The notes: generated by a model not told the origin, from the letters alone. A stretch of DNA of 64,000 nt from Moraxella sp. (GCA_030530785.1 JAUMUJ010000004.1:25494-89493), one strand, 5' to 3'. Positions 48,619-58,405 are shown, numbered from the stretch's first letter. Program-made: numbers and translations.

Positions 48619-49053
48619 TTAGGCGTTGCCGTCAGCTTGGCTTTGTAAAAATGCTTGGTCAAAATTAACAGGAGCAAGCAGTAGTTGTGGGAAGCTGCCA
48701 CGAGCGATGATGTCGCTGATAACCTCACGAGCATAAGGGAACAGCACATTAGGGCAGTAGGCGTTGAGCAGGTGGGGCATATCGGCATCAGGGATATTTT
48801 TTAGCACAAAAATGCCCGCTTGCTGAACTTCGGCGATAAAAGCGGTGCTACCTGCGTTTTTGGCGGTAACACTGACGGTCAAGACGACTTCTTTGTGGTC
48901 TTCGTCAAGGTCAGAGCTTGCGGTGGTCAGACCGATGTCAAGCTCAGGTTGCCACTCTTTGGTAAAGACTTCGGCACTGGGTACTTCAAGAGAGATGTCT
49001 TTGACATAGATGCGTTCAAGACCCAGTTGTGGGGCGGTTTGTTCGTCTGACAT
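48619..49053 (-). CDS. secB: Protein-export chaperone SecB
   Basis: Tetrameric chaperone that keeps precursors unfolded and passes them to SecA. The 144-residue protein matches SecB throughout: [51 protein letters not shown], and [16 protein letters not shown]. It lies downstream of grxC and the rhodanese gene, the common secB neighbourhood. Confidence 0.96.
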   Translation of the reverse strand: MSDEQTAPQLGLERIYVKDISLEVPSAEVFTKEWQPELDIGLTTASSDLDEDHKEVVLTVSVTAKNAGSTAFIAEVQQAGIFVLKNIPDADMPHLLNAYCPNVLFPYAREVISDIIARGSFPQLLLAPVNFDQAFLQSQADGNA

Positions 49054-49078
49054 GGGGTTACTCCGTGTTGGGTTGGTA

Positions 49079-49339
49079 TTAGGCGGTTAGCATTTCGTCA
49101 AGTTTGCCCTGACGGTTTAGGGTGTCAAGGTCGCTAAAACCACCGATGAATGTCTCACCAATAAAAATCTTGGGGACGGTACGATAATGGTTGGTTTTGG
49201 TGTTGATGTCTTGGATTTCTTGTTCACTCATTTGATGGGCATCAATCTCGGTATAGGATACACCTTTAGCATCAAGTAGGCGTTTGGCACTGACGCAATA
49301 CGGGCAGGTGGCTTTGGTATAAATGACAACAGGTTGCAT
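49079..49339 (-). CDS. grxC: Glutaredoxin 3
   Basis: Small glutathione-dependent thiol-disulfide oxidoreductase. Started at [15 protein letters not shown] (49339) it has 86 residues with the CPYC active site at residues 12-15, [17 protein letters not shown] as the TVP-like cis-Pro and glutathione-binding region. The frame to 49363 adds eight residues without support. Confidence 0.93.
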   Translation of the reverse strand: MQPVVIYTKATCPYCVSAKRLLDAKGVSYTEIDAHQMSEQEIQDINTKTNHYRTVPKIFIGETFIGGFSDLDTLNRQGKLDEMLTA

Positions 49340-49435
49340 AAATGTTCCGTGATGTTTTGGCAAGCTACATTATAATGTCATTGGGTATTTAATTCAACCC
49401 AAAACACTTGTGATTAAATTTGTTGCTTTTTTTGC

Positions 49436-49861
49436 TTACTTTTTAAGTTTGCTGATTTTGGGGGTAATCAACGGTAATCCTGCTGATTGGTAGTTAATGA
49501 TGCCACCTTCTAGTCGCATGGCGTTGGGTTTGCCAACCAGTTGTACCGCCATGCCCGCTTGCATACCCATGTCGCACACGAAGATGATGGGGCGGGTGTC
49601 GGCTTGTAGCTCTGCTAGGTGGTTTTTAAGTTCAGTAAAAGGAATGTTGCGAGACCCTGCGATGTGTCCTGTGGCAAACTTGTTGGCAGGGCGAATATCA
49701 ATGACTTGGGCGTTGTCGTTATTCATCATAAGACCCAACGCATTGGGGGCGACTTTTTTGCCACTACGCTTACTTTCAAGGCTAAAAAACATGACAATAA
49801 GCACAAATAACAACCCAAATAAAAAAGGGTGATTGCCCATAAATTCAAACCAGCGTTCCAC
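49436..49861 (-). CDS. Membrane-anchored rhodanese-like protein
   Basis: The 141-residue protein starts at a GTG with a well-placed GGAG site. One N-terminal membrane helix (residues 12-28) is followed by a rhodanese domain with VIDIRPANKFATGHIAGSRNIPF and CDMGMQAG. The usual active-site Cys is present as the Cys of VCDMGMQAG. This YibN-like gene commonly precedes grxC-secB in gammaproteobacteria. Confidence 0.85.
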   Translation of the reverse strand: MERWFEFMGNHPFLFGLLFVLIVMFFSLESKRSGKKVAPNALGLMMNNDNAQVIDIRPANKFATGHIAGSRNIPFTELKNHLAELQADTRPIIFVCDMGMQAGMAVQLVGKPNAMRLEGGIINYQSAGLPLITPKISKLKK

Positions 49862-49947
49862 AGTTACTCCACAAATTTTTTATACAAACTACCCATTATA
49901 CATGAAATTTATCAAATTGACCATTTTTAAATGGGGGTGTTAAATGG

Positions 49948-50991
49948 TTATTTTTTGGTGTTTAGTTTTGAGCCGTTTTGGGCTTCATGAACCAGCGTGT
50001 TAAAATTGATAACCCGCCGTGCCAATACCCGACCGTCTGCCACCGCCTGCCAAAAGGCACAACCTTTGGCGTTGGGGGTGTGATTGCAGTCTCTGAACTG
50101 ACATTGTCCATGCAAATCGTTTAATTCATCAAAACCTGCCAAAATCTCATCGCCATCTAAGTGCCAAACGCCATACTCACGAATGCCGGGGCTGTCTATG
50201 ATACCGCCTTTGGTCAAATCGGTGTCGTCATAGGGGAGCAGTCGGCTGGTGGTGGTGGTGTGTTGTCCAAGTTTTGAGCCGTCTGAGATGACATTGGTGG
50301 ATTGCATGGCGTGGGGCAGTAGGCGGTTGATGAGACTGGATTTGCCCACACCTGATTGTCCTGCAAAGATGACCAATTTACCATCAATGCAGGCTCGTAA
50401 GTTATCAAGCCCTGTGTTATCGGTGGCGGATGTGGTGATGATGTTAAAGTTGTATTTTTTGCCAAGTGATTGATATTCCTGAAAAATCTCCATGCTGTCG
50501 GGGTGTTCGTCCAGCAAGTCTGTTTTATTTAAAACCAACAGTGGTGTAACTTTGGACAGATGGCAGATGAGCAAATAGCGGTCAATGAGTTCGGTGGCAG
50601 GCTTGGGCAAGGGGGCGAACACCACCACCAGCATGGCGACATTGCTGGCGACAGGTTTGACCTTGTGATAGCGGTCAGGGCGGGCGATGAGCGTGGTGCG
50701 TGGGGCGAGCGTGTGTATCATGCCTGTGTTCGTGTCGCCTTTGGTAAAACCCACCGTATCGCCCACCGTCAAAGGTGGCAGTGTGGTGCGAGCATGACAA
50801 CGCACAACATCGCCGATGTGCAGGCTGGATGTGCAAGCTGGTGGTAGGGCGGTGATTTGTACGTCCAACTGTTTGCCAAAATGTGAGATGATGACGGCTG
50901 TGGCGAGCGTGCTGTCATCAACCGTTTCGTGGTTTTTTTGGATTTGGCGGGTTTGGTTTTTGGTGAGTTTGCGTTTTTTGATAAAGGTCAT
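49948..50991 (-). CDS. rsgA: Ribosome small-subunit GTPase RsgA
   Basis: Circularly permuted GTPase that releases late assembly factors from the 30S subunit. The 347-residue protein has an N-terminal OB fold, the permuted order with LNKTDLLDE near residue 172 (G4) before GQSGVGKSSLINRL near residue 235 (G1), and DSPGIREYG as G3. A zinc finger with CQFRDCNHTPNAKGC near residue 300 follows. The prophage lies directly upstream, so its native promoter may be displaced. Confidence 0.95.
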   Translation of the reverse strand: MTFIKKRKLTKNQTRQIQKNHETVDDSTLATAVIISHFGKQLDVQITALPPACTSSLHIGDVVRCHARTTLPPLTVGDTVGFTKGDTNTGMIHTLAPRTTLIARPDRYHKVKPVASNVAMLVVVFAPLPKPATELIDRYLLICHLSKVTPLLVLNKTDLLDEHPDSMEIFQEYQSLGKKYNFNIITTSATDNTGLDNLRACIDGKLVIFAGQSGVGKSSLINRLLPHAMQSTNVISDGSKLGQHTTTTSRLLPYDDTDLTKGGIIDSPGIREYGVWHLDGDEILAGFDELNDLHGQCQFRDCNHTPNAKGCAFWQAVADGRVLARRVINFNTLVHEAQNGSKLNTKK

Positions 50992-51053
50992 GGATGTTTA
51001 AAATAAAAAATTGTAGCCTAAAATGTCAGCTTTGTGTAAGGCAACAAAAATTC

Positions 51054-51130
51054 GTGCATAAAATCACGTTTAAATGTGCATAAACCCCAAACTAAATTTT
51101 GGGGTTTTGTGCATAATATGCACATAAAAA
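51054..51130. repeat. Cluster of GTGCATA motifs at the prophage end
   Basis: GTGCATAA occurs in direct orientation at 51054-51061, 51076-51083 and 51109-51116. An inverted copy follows, forming GTGCATAATATGCAC. The second and the inverted copy share a longer motif, ACGTTTnnATGTGCATA. A 10-bp stem AAACCCCAAA/TTTGGGGTTT (51082-51107) lies among them. Iterated motifs at a prophage end fit transposase-binding sites of Mu-like phages. Confidence 0.5.
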
Positions 51131-51141
51131 CGTTAAACTTT

Positions 51142-51378
51142 TCACACCCCATACAGTCGATATTCTACATTTGGGGCATTGCCTATGATGCGATTATCAA
51201 GAGTATTATAATACACCTTAGTCCCTGTTGCATAGCTATCCTTGCTTATAAGTAGCACAAGCCCACCTCCGACCGTCTGACCCACCCATACGTCATTATC
51301 TTTATTACCCACAATTGTGGCAACAGAGATGACCTCTGACGACAATAAGCTGTTCAGTTGCGATAATAGGTTCATCAT
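51142..51378 (-). CDS. Small phage protein, last gene of the tail operon
   Basis: The 78-residue protein has a helical N-terminus (MMNLLSQLNSLLSSEVISVATIV) and a beta-rich, Gly-containing remainder (VWVGQTVGGGLVLLISK...), suggesting an SH3/OB-like fold. It is set apart by 104 bp from the preceding tail gene. Family not recognised; a tail accessory protein is most likely. Its small size and terminal position would also suit an accessory or anti-defence gene, but nothing else supports that. Confidence 0.6.
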   Translation of the reverse strand: MMNLLSQLNSLLSSEVISVATIVGNKDNDVWVGQTVGGGLVLLISKDSYATGTKVYYNTLDNRIIGNAPNVEYRLYGV

Positions 51379-51482
51379 TTATCCTTTGTTTAAAGACTTT
51401 AAAAATATTTTGACTTGCATTTAAAATATGATATAATTTACTTGGGATAATATATTTTTAATTTGGATACAAATGCCAACGC

Positions 51483-53321
51483 CTACTTATCCAAATACCT
51501 ATCCAACCCCACAGTCTGCCACACGCTCACCACGCCATCATCTGCCCAAACATCAATCGCCACAGAATGCACAATGCCACGCCATGCGTCATCAGCATTG
51601 CCCGCTTTATCATTCACCTGCCAAATCTGCCCCAATTGGGCAAGCGGTAAGTTATTGACCCATGCCATGTTAAGGCTTGCCATTTGGTGTGTGCCACTGT
51701 CCGACAAGATGGCAATCCCAGCTGGGATAATACACGCCCCGTCAGTGTACAGTTCATGTTGCGATATGGGGGCGTGCCTGTCTTGTGCTTCATGCTGGCG
51801 GTAAACGGTTGCCCCATCGGTGCTACTGGTTAGGATAACGGCGTTGTAGCGGGGGTTGGTGCGTTTTTGCTCGCTGATTGATTTAATCACATCAAGCGGG
51901 ATAATCCTATCAGGCTCGGTGGTGGCAAGCTCCCATGCTGGCACTTTGTGGCGGGGGCGGACATACAGCTTGCCATCTGCTTTATCACTTGTAACAAACG
52001 CCCCACACGCTTTTGCCACAGCATCAATGATGGCGATGGGCGTGTCGGTTATTGTGATGCGTGTTCGCCAATCTTCCACGCCAAAGTCTGCCGTGATGGG
52101 CAAATCTTGCAAGGCTTCACCCACAATTTGACTGGCGTATAAGTCATTGTCCAGTTTGACCACATTGGCATAATCTTTGGACAGATAAGCCGTGATGCTT
52201 CGCCCTGACAGCGTGTATGAGTGATTGACAAAGGAGCGGTTTTTGCTTATGTCTTCGGCAATGATGGTAAAGGGGTGGCTGTTGATATTAACCGTGATGA
52301 GTGGCTCATGCCCACGCTTAGTATCTAGCTTGGCTTTGATTTTGTTAAAATCATCAGGGCTAATCTGTACTTGCCCTTGCCAACAAAAGCTGTCCATGTC
52401 GGTTTTGATGCTAAAACTGATGGGGTCAATCGCCACATCGTCAAGTGTGGCACTGATGGTATGATGCACAATATAACTCCGTCTGTTTGGGGTGATGGCA
52501 GGTGGTGTGTCATGCCAGCACGTTAAGTTAAGGGGTAAGCCGTCTGATGATAAGCCTTGTACGCTGTGGTTTTTACGTCTTAGACTGATGGGTAAGCGGT
52601 CGGACGGTGGGGGCAGTTGGCACGCACGCTGATTGGGCGGTGGCGGTGGCTCGGGTATGGGGTAGTAGCGACATGGCACGATAACAGTGGGGCTGACATT
52701 GAGTGTTTGGCAATTTGCCCTGTGTGTGCTTTGGGTGTCCAAATCCACACAATGCCTGTGCGTTACTGGTGCGGTACTTTCCCACGTTTGGCAATGATAA
52801 AATGGTACTACCGCCACACCATGCCACATGGCACACACGCCTAAATGAATGGGGGCGGTCGTACGTGTTGTGGCACAAAGTGCCATCGGCTTGATGTCAT
52901 CGCTTGGCAGATGACGACAAACACCCATCATCACGCTGGGGGCGGTTTGGATACGCTCACAACCCGTTAAAGGCTCAAAGTCATCTAAGACAATACGCCC
53001 ACAATGTGCCACGCTTGCCACATTATCTGTTGTGGCATGATACTCACCACTTAGCTGACCGCCAACATAATGCACCCTTTGACAATCCGCCACAACTGAC
53101 ACCGCCGATACCACCCCGTCAAACGCCCCACTCATTAGACTCATGCGTCTTTTTTCTTTGGGGGGTTCGGGTGTGGGCGTGGGTGGTATGATGGGCGTGA
53201 GCCGTCCGCCCACTTCGCCAAGTTTGCGATTTAGGGCAAAGGGCAAGCGGTCTTTGGGCAACTGCTCACTTATCCGCTGTGTCAGCGGTAAGGGCAATTT
53301 GTCGCTTGTTAAGTCTGCCAT
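51483..53321 (-). CDS. Phage tail protein with Cys-rich N-terminal repeats
   Basis: About 612 residues from the ATG at 53321. The N-terminal 60 residues and a later stretch near residue 245 carry a repeated motif around SDKLPLPL, KDRLPFAL, SDRLPISL and SDGLPLNL. Between them, residues 80-235 contain about a dozen Cys spaced 10-20 residues apart. The C-terminal 330 residues look like a tail hub/baseplate protein (IIAEDISKNRSF, LYASQIVGEALQ, GIVHSVAIDVW). The product is probably at the tail tip. Confidence 0.65.
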   Translation of the reverse strand: MADLTSDKLPLPLTQRISEQLPKDRLPFALNRKLGEVGGRLTPIIPPTPTPEPPKEKRRMSLMSGAFDGVVSAVSVVADCQRVHYVGGQLSGEYHATTDNVASVAHCGRIVLDDFEPLTGCERIQTAPSVMMGVCRHLPSDDIKPMALCATTRTTAPIHLGVCAMWHGVAVVPFYHCQTWESTAPVTHRHCVDLDTQSTHRANCQTLNVSPTVIVPCRYYPIPEPPPPPNQRACQLPPPSDRLPISLRRKNHSVQGLSSDGLPLNLTCWHDTPPAITPNRRSYIVHHTISATLDDVAIDPISFSIKTDMDSFCWQGQVQISPDDFNKIKAKLDTKRGHEPLITVNINSHPFTIIAEDISKNRSFVNHSYTLSGRSITAYLSKDYANVVKLDNDLYASQIVGEALQDLPITADFGVEDWRTRITITDTPIAIIDAVAKACGAFVTSDKADGKLYVRPRHKVPAWELATTEPDRIIPLDVIKSISEQKRTNPRYNAVILTSSTDGATVYRQHEAQDRHAPISQHELYTDGACIIPAGIAILSDSGTHQMASLNMAWVNNLPLAQLGQIWQVNDKAGNADDAWRGIVHSVAIDVWADDGVVSVWQTVGLDRYLDK

Positions 53322-53629
53322 GACTGCCACAGCTCCACCAGCTCATCGGCGGTCTTATCGCTCATGGGAACAACCCAATCCCAACAAAACGGCTCATATT
53401 CTTGCTCATGGTCTCGTGCCATGACAAGATAACGCCCATTGGGGTCAAGCCCTGTGATGAGATAATGCCCATTGGGCAGGCTTTGGGTGTATCTAAGCAC
53501 GGTTAGGGTATCGGCATCCATCAGCACCAAAGGACAAACACAAGGCACGCCCCCTTTGCTAACAATGCCGTCTTGCGTGCCAGCGATATAGCCTGTGTCA
53601 GCCAATCCGACCATCATGTCCACAATCAC
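53309..53629 (-). CDS. Phage tail-associated protein
   Basis: The frame stays open to 53776, but that part overlaps the upstream gene in another frame. A GTG at 53629, preceded by GGGAG, or a slightly earlier ATG gives about 106 residues. The sequence includes a Gly/Asp-rich LITGLDPNGRYLVMARD and a Trp-rich end (CWDWVVPM). Family not recognised. Overlaps the next gene by 13 bp. Confidence 0.6.
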   Translation of the reverse strand: MIVDMMVGLADTGYIAGTQDGIVSKGGVPCVCPLVLMDADTLTVLRYTQSLPNGHYLITGLDPNGRYLVMARDHEQEYEPFCWDWVVPMSDKTADELVELWQSWQT

Positions 53630-53630
53630 A

Positions 53631-54557
53631 TCAATACTCCCAATAATCCAGCGGTGCATATAACGCCTTAAAGACAGCATTATGCGTTGGCAAATCCACC
53701 CACCTAAAAAACGCCCGCCCCCCGATATTGACATGGGTGGTGTCAGGGTTGTAGGGATGTTGAGCTTGGTTGGCACTTGCTACTATATAGCCATAATTTA
53801 AGGACATATAAAACGGCAGTCTGCCGATGTTGGCGACCATCAAAGGCATGGCGATGTACTGCCCACCGATAAGCTCTGGTCCTTGATGTAAGTTTGCAAT
53901 CTGCGGGTTGATGACTTGAGAGACGTTAATGATTTCATTTTTGCTAAGATTAAACAGCAGTGAATGACCGCTCATCATGGGGTAGTTATTATAACTAACA
54001 GCGGCCAGGTTATTGGCGTAATTGTTGGAATTCATATAAAAGTGATGGCGGTTTGCCTCATCGGCTCGCCACAGCCCGCCGACAAACAGCGTGGTGTTTT
54101 TGATGGCATAGGTGGGATTATCGCGGTTTAAGGCAAAATTTGCCCCCATCTCATAACAAAAAATAAACGCAAAATCGGTGGCAAGCAGATGCCAGCGGTT
54201 GCCATGTCTGGCATCTTTGCTATACAAATACCGCTCAGTAACGATGTTGGGGTCATCTAGCGATGTTGGGTGTTGGGTGTAGCTTGCCACAGAGTAGCGG
54301 GCTTGCCCATTGGACACCCCATTACTGATACGCAAATAAGGGGCGTGGCTGATGTGCTTGGGCGGTTTTATCATCATGCGGTTATCTTCTTCAAACAACA
54401 TCTGCCAGCCCGCCCCGTCTTTATCGCCATAGCCTGTAATCAGGCACGCCTTTAAGATGGTTTTAATCGCCCCATCAGTAGCCGATAAGGCGGGGGCGTT
54501 GTCGTCTTGCCATGAATAGTATTTAACGGGGTATTTAACGGGGGTTAAAAAGCTCAT
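53631..54557 (-). CDS. Phage virion/tail protein
   Basis: About 308 residues from the ATG at 54557 (ATGA overlap with the upstream gene). Starts MSFLTPVKYPVKYYSWQDD; rich in aromatic residues with VASYTQHPTSLDD and FVGGLWRADEANRHHFY. It has no signal peptide. Not recognised beyond its position in the tail operon; a receptor-binding or tail-tip role is possible. Confidence 0.65.
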   Translation of the reverse strand: MSFLTPVKYPVKYYSWQDDNAPALSATDGAIKTILKACLITGYGDKDGAGWQMLFEEDNRMMIKPPKHISHAPYLRISNGVSNGQARYSVASYTQHPTSLDDPNIVTERYLYSKDARHGNRWHLLATDFAFIFCYEMGANFALNRDNPTYAIKNTTLFVGGLWRADEANRHHFYMNSNNYANNLAAVSYNNYPMMSGHSLLFNLSKNEIINVSQVINPQIANLHQGPELIGGQYIAMPLMVANIGRLPFYMSLNYGYIVASANQAQHPYNPDTTHVNIGGRAFFRWVDLPTHNAVFKALYAPLDYWEY

Positions 54558-57500
54558 TTTGTCGTATCTCCAAATAAACACATGGTAAAGCCATCATCGC
54601 CATCAGGCGTGTGCGGATTGGGCTGTACTGCCCTTAACACCCAAAAGGGCATGAGCGTACCTTGTGTGTTAAAGCGTATCACGTTTTGAGTTGCCCAGAC
54701 AGAGCCTTGCCCAAAAGCATTTTTTGGCAGGGTAAAATAGGGCTTGCCTGTGGCAGGATTGATGGGGGCAAGGTCGGTTAAAGTGTCCGCCTTGCCCACA
54801 AAGCCTAATTTTTCGCCATAAAGCTCAAACTGGCTAGGACTGGTAAAGCGAATGAGCCAACGCTCACTAATCGCCCCATCATCGGTTAAGGTCATGGGGT
54901 AGTCGGTCAAATTTAGGCGGTTTAGCAGGGGCGTACCGTGTGCTTCATCACGCCACACCCCGTCCCAGTTGGTCTGTGTAAAGGGGATAGAGTGGCGTAC
55001 TTGCAAATCCCCGCCGATAAGCACGCCCGACACATAAGCTCTGTCATAATCATGCTTGATGGGAAACATCAAGCCCAGCGTGCCGTCTATGTCCACGTCT
55101 ATCACTCGGTTTTTCTCTTCAAAGGCGTGCATGACGTTTAGGGGCATTTCATAACCCGACAAGTCCAAAGGATTTGCCCATGTGATAGAGCCTGCGTCTA
55201 AATCATAATCCCAAAGCTCGGCATTGACCGCTTTGCCATTTTTATCCATCACGCAAATACGGTCTAGGTTTTGACGGGGCAAAGTGATGGTTTGACCGCC
55301 TTTGTGAGCTGTGCCAATATCGTACGTCTGCCTATCACCAATCAGCACCGTGTCGCCACGGCGAAAGATGGGTACTTGCCCATCGGTGGGCAGCCTGACC
55401 GTGTCAATCTTGACGGCGGTAGAGTTGATGGGCAGATGACTCATGCCAATGGCGTTATAGACAATGCTGTCGGCAATCACTTGGGCAGGTTGCCAAATTT
55501 GCCCGTTTTCTGCCGTCTCATCGCCCGTTGGCGTGCCGTCCACCAGCTTACCAAATGACACCGTAACAAGTCCAAATTTGGCGTCCACACGCCCTGTTAT
55601 CCATTCGCCATCTAGGTTGCCATCAGCGTCCGCCACCGCCGATACACTTGTGCCATCTAACAACGTGGCTCGCACTTGCACGCTGTTTAGGCGTACGGGG
55701 GCAACCGTTGTGCGAAAGCTCACTTCATCCACCGTAAAGATGGGGGATATTCTTGCCCCACAGATGAGACGTGCCGTCATGTCCCCATTGTGGGCAAAGC
55801 CATTTGGTGTACCAACACGCACATTTTGAGCGTCATATACGCCCCCATCTTTGACAAAATACACACTATTACCCAGACGAAATACCACCCCCACATTGGC
55901 AGGGGTCTGTATGGCGACAAGGTGGTCGTTAAAGTCTTGCACTTTTGCCGCGCCGTCTGTATTGTCATAAAAAGACGCTTGGACAACGGTTGGCTCAAAC
56001 ATTCCCATGCCAGCGGTTGCCCCAACGCCGTCAAACACTTGGCGGGTGTGGGTTACATATTTTGGGCCAAATATTCTGCCCCCTTTACGCACGGTGTAGG
56101 TTTCGGTGCGATAGGTGGGCGTGGACGTATAGATGGTTTGGCTTTGATTAATCTTTGCTGTGCCTGTGGCATAATCCACGCTTCCTGCCACGTTGCCTGA
56201 GCTGTCTTTTAGATTGCCCTTGCCATCGTCATACAGACGCTGGATAATCTGTGTGTCGCTAGGCTTCTCCCCATTCATGACCCGAAGTGGGAAAGCAAGC
56301 TCCACGCCAGCGATGGCGGTGTCTGACAAATTCAGATGATACTTGTTGTCGCTACCTAAGGTGGGGGCAGTGATACTCACGCTTTGGCGTTTGCCTGTGT
56401 TGTAGCGGATTTGGGAGACTTTGTTTTTGCTGTACAAGATGCCATCTTTAAAAAAACCATGAGCAAAATGACCCGCCTTGTCCGTCTTGATGTTATCCAC
56501 CGTCAAGCTGTCAAGGTTTGGCGTGTCAGACAACGTGTAGACATAATACGCCTTGATGTCGTCCACCTCATCAAGTGTGGCAAGATTGCCCGCCCCAAAG
56601 ATGATGGCAGAACCCACATCAGGCATGAGACCACACGTTAGCACAACCGTACCTGTGCGATAATTTACCGTGCCTGTGCCGTGTTCTTTGCTTGCCCCAA
56701 CCAGCACGCCCGAGCCGTTGTCTTTGAGTTCATACCATTTGCCCTGTGCCATGTATGACACCGTCAGACTGCCGACATTGGGCAAAGTGATGACATGGTT
56801 ATATGAGCGGTTTTTTAGGTCAATATCAATGCGATATGTGTCAATAAAGGGCGTATGCACAAGGGCAGGAGCAAAGGTAGGATTGACAAATTGCGTGGCG
56901 ACATCAAAATGTAGCTCACCTGTGGCATAGTCTATCGTCCCGATGGGCTGGGCATCTTTGATGAGCTTGCCGTTTTGGTCAGTGATGCCGTTGGCGGTGG
57001 TCAGCGTGTGGGGCGACACAGGAGGCAGATGTACGGTGGTGTTTGTGATGTTCATGCCAAGCGTGATGGGCGTGGCGGTCGGCTTGATGACGGGGGCAAG
57101 ATTAACTGCCTTTTGGTCAGCGATGACGGTTTCCACCTGAGCGGTGGGGACGATTTTTTCGGTGATGGACGACACCTGAATGCTTGATGAGCCTGCTTTG
57201 ACCGCCTGTACAATGGGTTTTATGCCAAAATACGCCCCAGCATCTGCCACATGGGTCTCACGCACTTTGGTGGGAGCGTCCGCATAACGCTCTACGGGAT
57301 AATCAATGCCGATAAAGTCATGACCGATGGTCTGACTAATCTCCATCTTAATGACCATGCGGACAAACTCTTTACCGTCAGCGTTGGTAAAGGTGCGTTC
57401 GGTGGCTTCTACTTTGACCACTTGAATGTACTGTGTCAAGTCAGCATAGCCTTGTTTGTCTTGGCGTAGGCAGTACACATCGCCAATGCTAGGCAGTTTT

Positions 57501-57916
57501 TCGCCGACACGCTGGTAAGTTTGGATAACTTTTGAGCCACGAGCAGGATTTGACAGCAAGGTCATGGGGCTTTCAATCGTTGCCGTTGAATAGTTTTCTA
57601 TTCTTTTGATGCTGTCTCGTCTTAGCTCGCCAAACTCCCCGCCAAACAGCAGATAGCTGACATGGGGGTCGGCAGGTGGCTTGGTCAAAGCGACAAACGC
57701 CCCATATAAGGGTTCTTTGTCGGCACGTCTGACACCGCCATACATAAGCAGGTTGTCAAAGTCGCCATTGACCCGAGAAATTGATGAAATGGGGGCAAAG
57801 ATTTCATTGGCTTTGCCAGCCACCGCCGTGCCAAGCGGTTGCCCACCGCCTTCATCGGTGTCGTCTAGGCGTTCTGATGGGAAAAACTGTAAGTCGCTTT
57901 GGTTGATTTTTGTCAT
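54554..57916 (-). CDS. Large phage tail protein
   Basis: At 1120 residues this is the second-largest tail gene, expected in the distal tail or tail tip. It contains several repeat-like segments with the pattern 'D-Y-A-T-G-(E/T)-L' (IDYATGELHFD, VNYRTGTVVLT, VDYATGTAKIN), each at the end of a small beta domain. These suggest tandem Ig-like or fibronectin-like domains. It starts MTKINQSDLQFFPSERLDD. No enzymatic motif seen. Confidence 0.7.
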   Translation of the reverse strand: MTKINQSDLQFFPSERLDDTDEGGGQPLGTAVAGKANEIFAPISSISRVNGDFDNLLMYGGVRRADKEPLYGAFVALTKPPADPHVSYLLFGGEFGELRRDSIKRIENYSTATIESPMTLLSNPARGSKVIQTYQRVGEKLPSIGDVYCLRQDKQGYADLTQYIQVVKVEATERTFTNADGKEFVRMVIKMEISQTIGHDFIGIDYPVERYADAPTKVRETHVADAGAYFGIKPIVQAVKAGSSSIQVSSITEKIVPTAQVETVIADQKAVNLAPVIKPTATPITLGMNITNTTVHLPPVSPHTLTTANGITDQNGKLIKDAQPIGTIDYATGELHFDVATQFVNPTFAPALVHTPFIDTYRIDIDLKNRSYNHVITLPNVGSLTVSYMAQGKWYELKDNGSGVLVGASKEHGTGTVNYRTGTVVLTCGLMPDVGSAIIFGAGNLATLDEVDDIKAYYVYTLSDTPNLDSLTVDNIKTDKAGHFAHGFFKDGILYSKNKVSQIRYNTGKRQSVSITAPTLGSDNKYHLNLSDTAIAGVELAFPLRVMNGEKPSDTQIIQRLYDDGKGNLKDSSGNVAGSVDYATGTAKINQSQTIYTSTPTYRTETYTVRKGGRIFGPKYVTHTRQVFDGVGATAGMGMFEPTVVQASFYDNTDGAAKVQDFNDHLVAIQTPANVGVVFRLGNSVYFVKDGGVYDAQNVRVGTPNGFAHNGDMTARLICGARISPIFTVDEVSFRTTVAPVRLNSVQVRATLLDGTSVSAVADADGNLDGEWITGRVDAKFGLVTVSFGKLVDGTPTGDETAENGQIWQPAQVIADSIVYNAIGMSHLPINSTAVKIDTVRLPTDGQVPIFRRGDTVLIGDRQTYDIGTAHKGGQTITLPRQNLDRICVMDKNGKAVNAELWDYDLDAGSITWANPLDLSGYEMPLNVMHAFEEKNRVIDVDIDGTLGLMFPIKHDYDRAYVSGVLIGGDLQVRHSIPFTQTNWDGVWRDEAHGTPLLNRLNLTDYPMTLTDDGAISERWLIRFTSPSQFELYGEKLGFVGKADTLTDLAPINPATGKPYFTLPKNAFGQGSVWATQNVIRFNTQGTLMPFWVLRAVQPNPHTPDGDDGFTMCLFGDTTK

Positions 57917-57936
57917 AATGTGCCTTTAAATGGTCT

Positions 57937-58332
57937 TTAAATCATCAAAAAATGCAGATTAAGCGTGCATTTATCATCATCTTTATCATCTTTGGGCTTA
58001 TGCTGTTTGATAAACTTAATGTCGCTTATTGCAGGTCTGTCAAAGATGACTTGGTATTTTTTGCCCTTAGGGTGGGTCAGTGTCAGCGTCAGCTCTGGCA
58101 CGTCCGCCCATGCTTGGATTTTTGCCAAATCCGCCCGCGTGGTGCGGGTGTTGTCGCCATTTAGGGTAATCGGTCTGCCCGCCTTTTTTGTGCCTTGTTG
58201 AATAATCATCGCCCCCGTCAGTGTATAGACGGGGTCAGATTGGGCAAGCTCTTGCCAACTAAACTCATCTGACCATGTAAATTGAGCGTGCAAATTGAGT
58301 GTGTCGGTGCTGTCTGACAGTGTCCAAGCCAT
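57937..58332 (-). CDS. Phage tail protein downstream of the tape measure
   Basis: The 131-residue protein is mostly beta, starts MAWTLSDSTDTLNLHAQF and ends with a Lys/Asp-rich KDDKDDDKCTLNLHFLMI. Position between tape measure and the large tail protein suggests a distal-tail-type subunit; family not recognised. Its ribosome site (GGGGA) lies in a hairpin directly before the ATG, like that of the tape-measure gene. Confidence 0.65.
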   Translation of the reverse strand: MAWTLSDSTDTLNLHAQFTWSDEFSWQELAQSDPVYTLTGAMIIQQGTKKAGRPITLNGDNTRTTRADLAKIQAWADVPELTLTLTHPKGKKYQVIFDRPAISDIKFIKQHKPKDDKDDDKCTLNLHFLMI

Positions 58333-58381
58333 AAAAAATCCCCAAATAAGGGGATTATAGGGGGTGGGAGCATAAAAGATA

Positions 58382-58400
58382 AGGGGAACGGGTTCAGGGG
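58382..58400. repeat. Junction motif, copy 1
   Basis: The 19-bp sequence AGGGGAACGGGTTCAGGGG recurs with 16/19 identity at 62126-62144. Both copies lie just upstream of a tail gene (57937-58332 and 58703-62068), and each is followed towards the gene by a hairpin overlapping the ribosome site. Accessory DNA begins on the far side of each copy. Confidence 0.6.
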
Positions 58401-58405
58401 TACAA

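Noticed and set aside
51142-51378. Small terminal prophage gene as an anti-CRISPR candidate.
   Set aside because: No anti-CRISPR-associated regulator gene next to it and no resemblance recognised; a minor tail protein is simpler.
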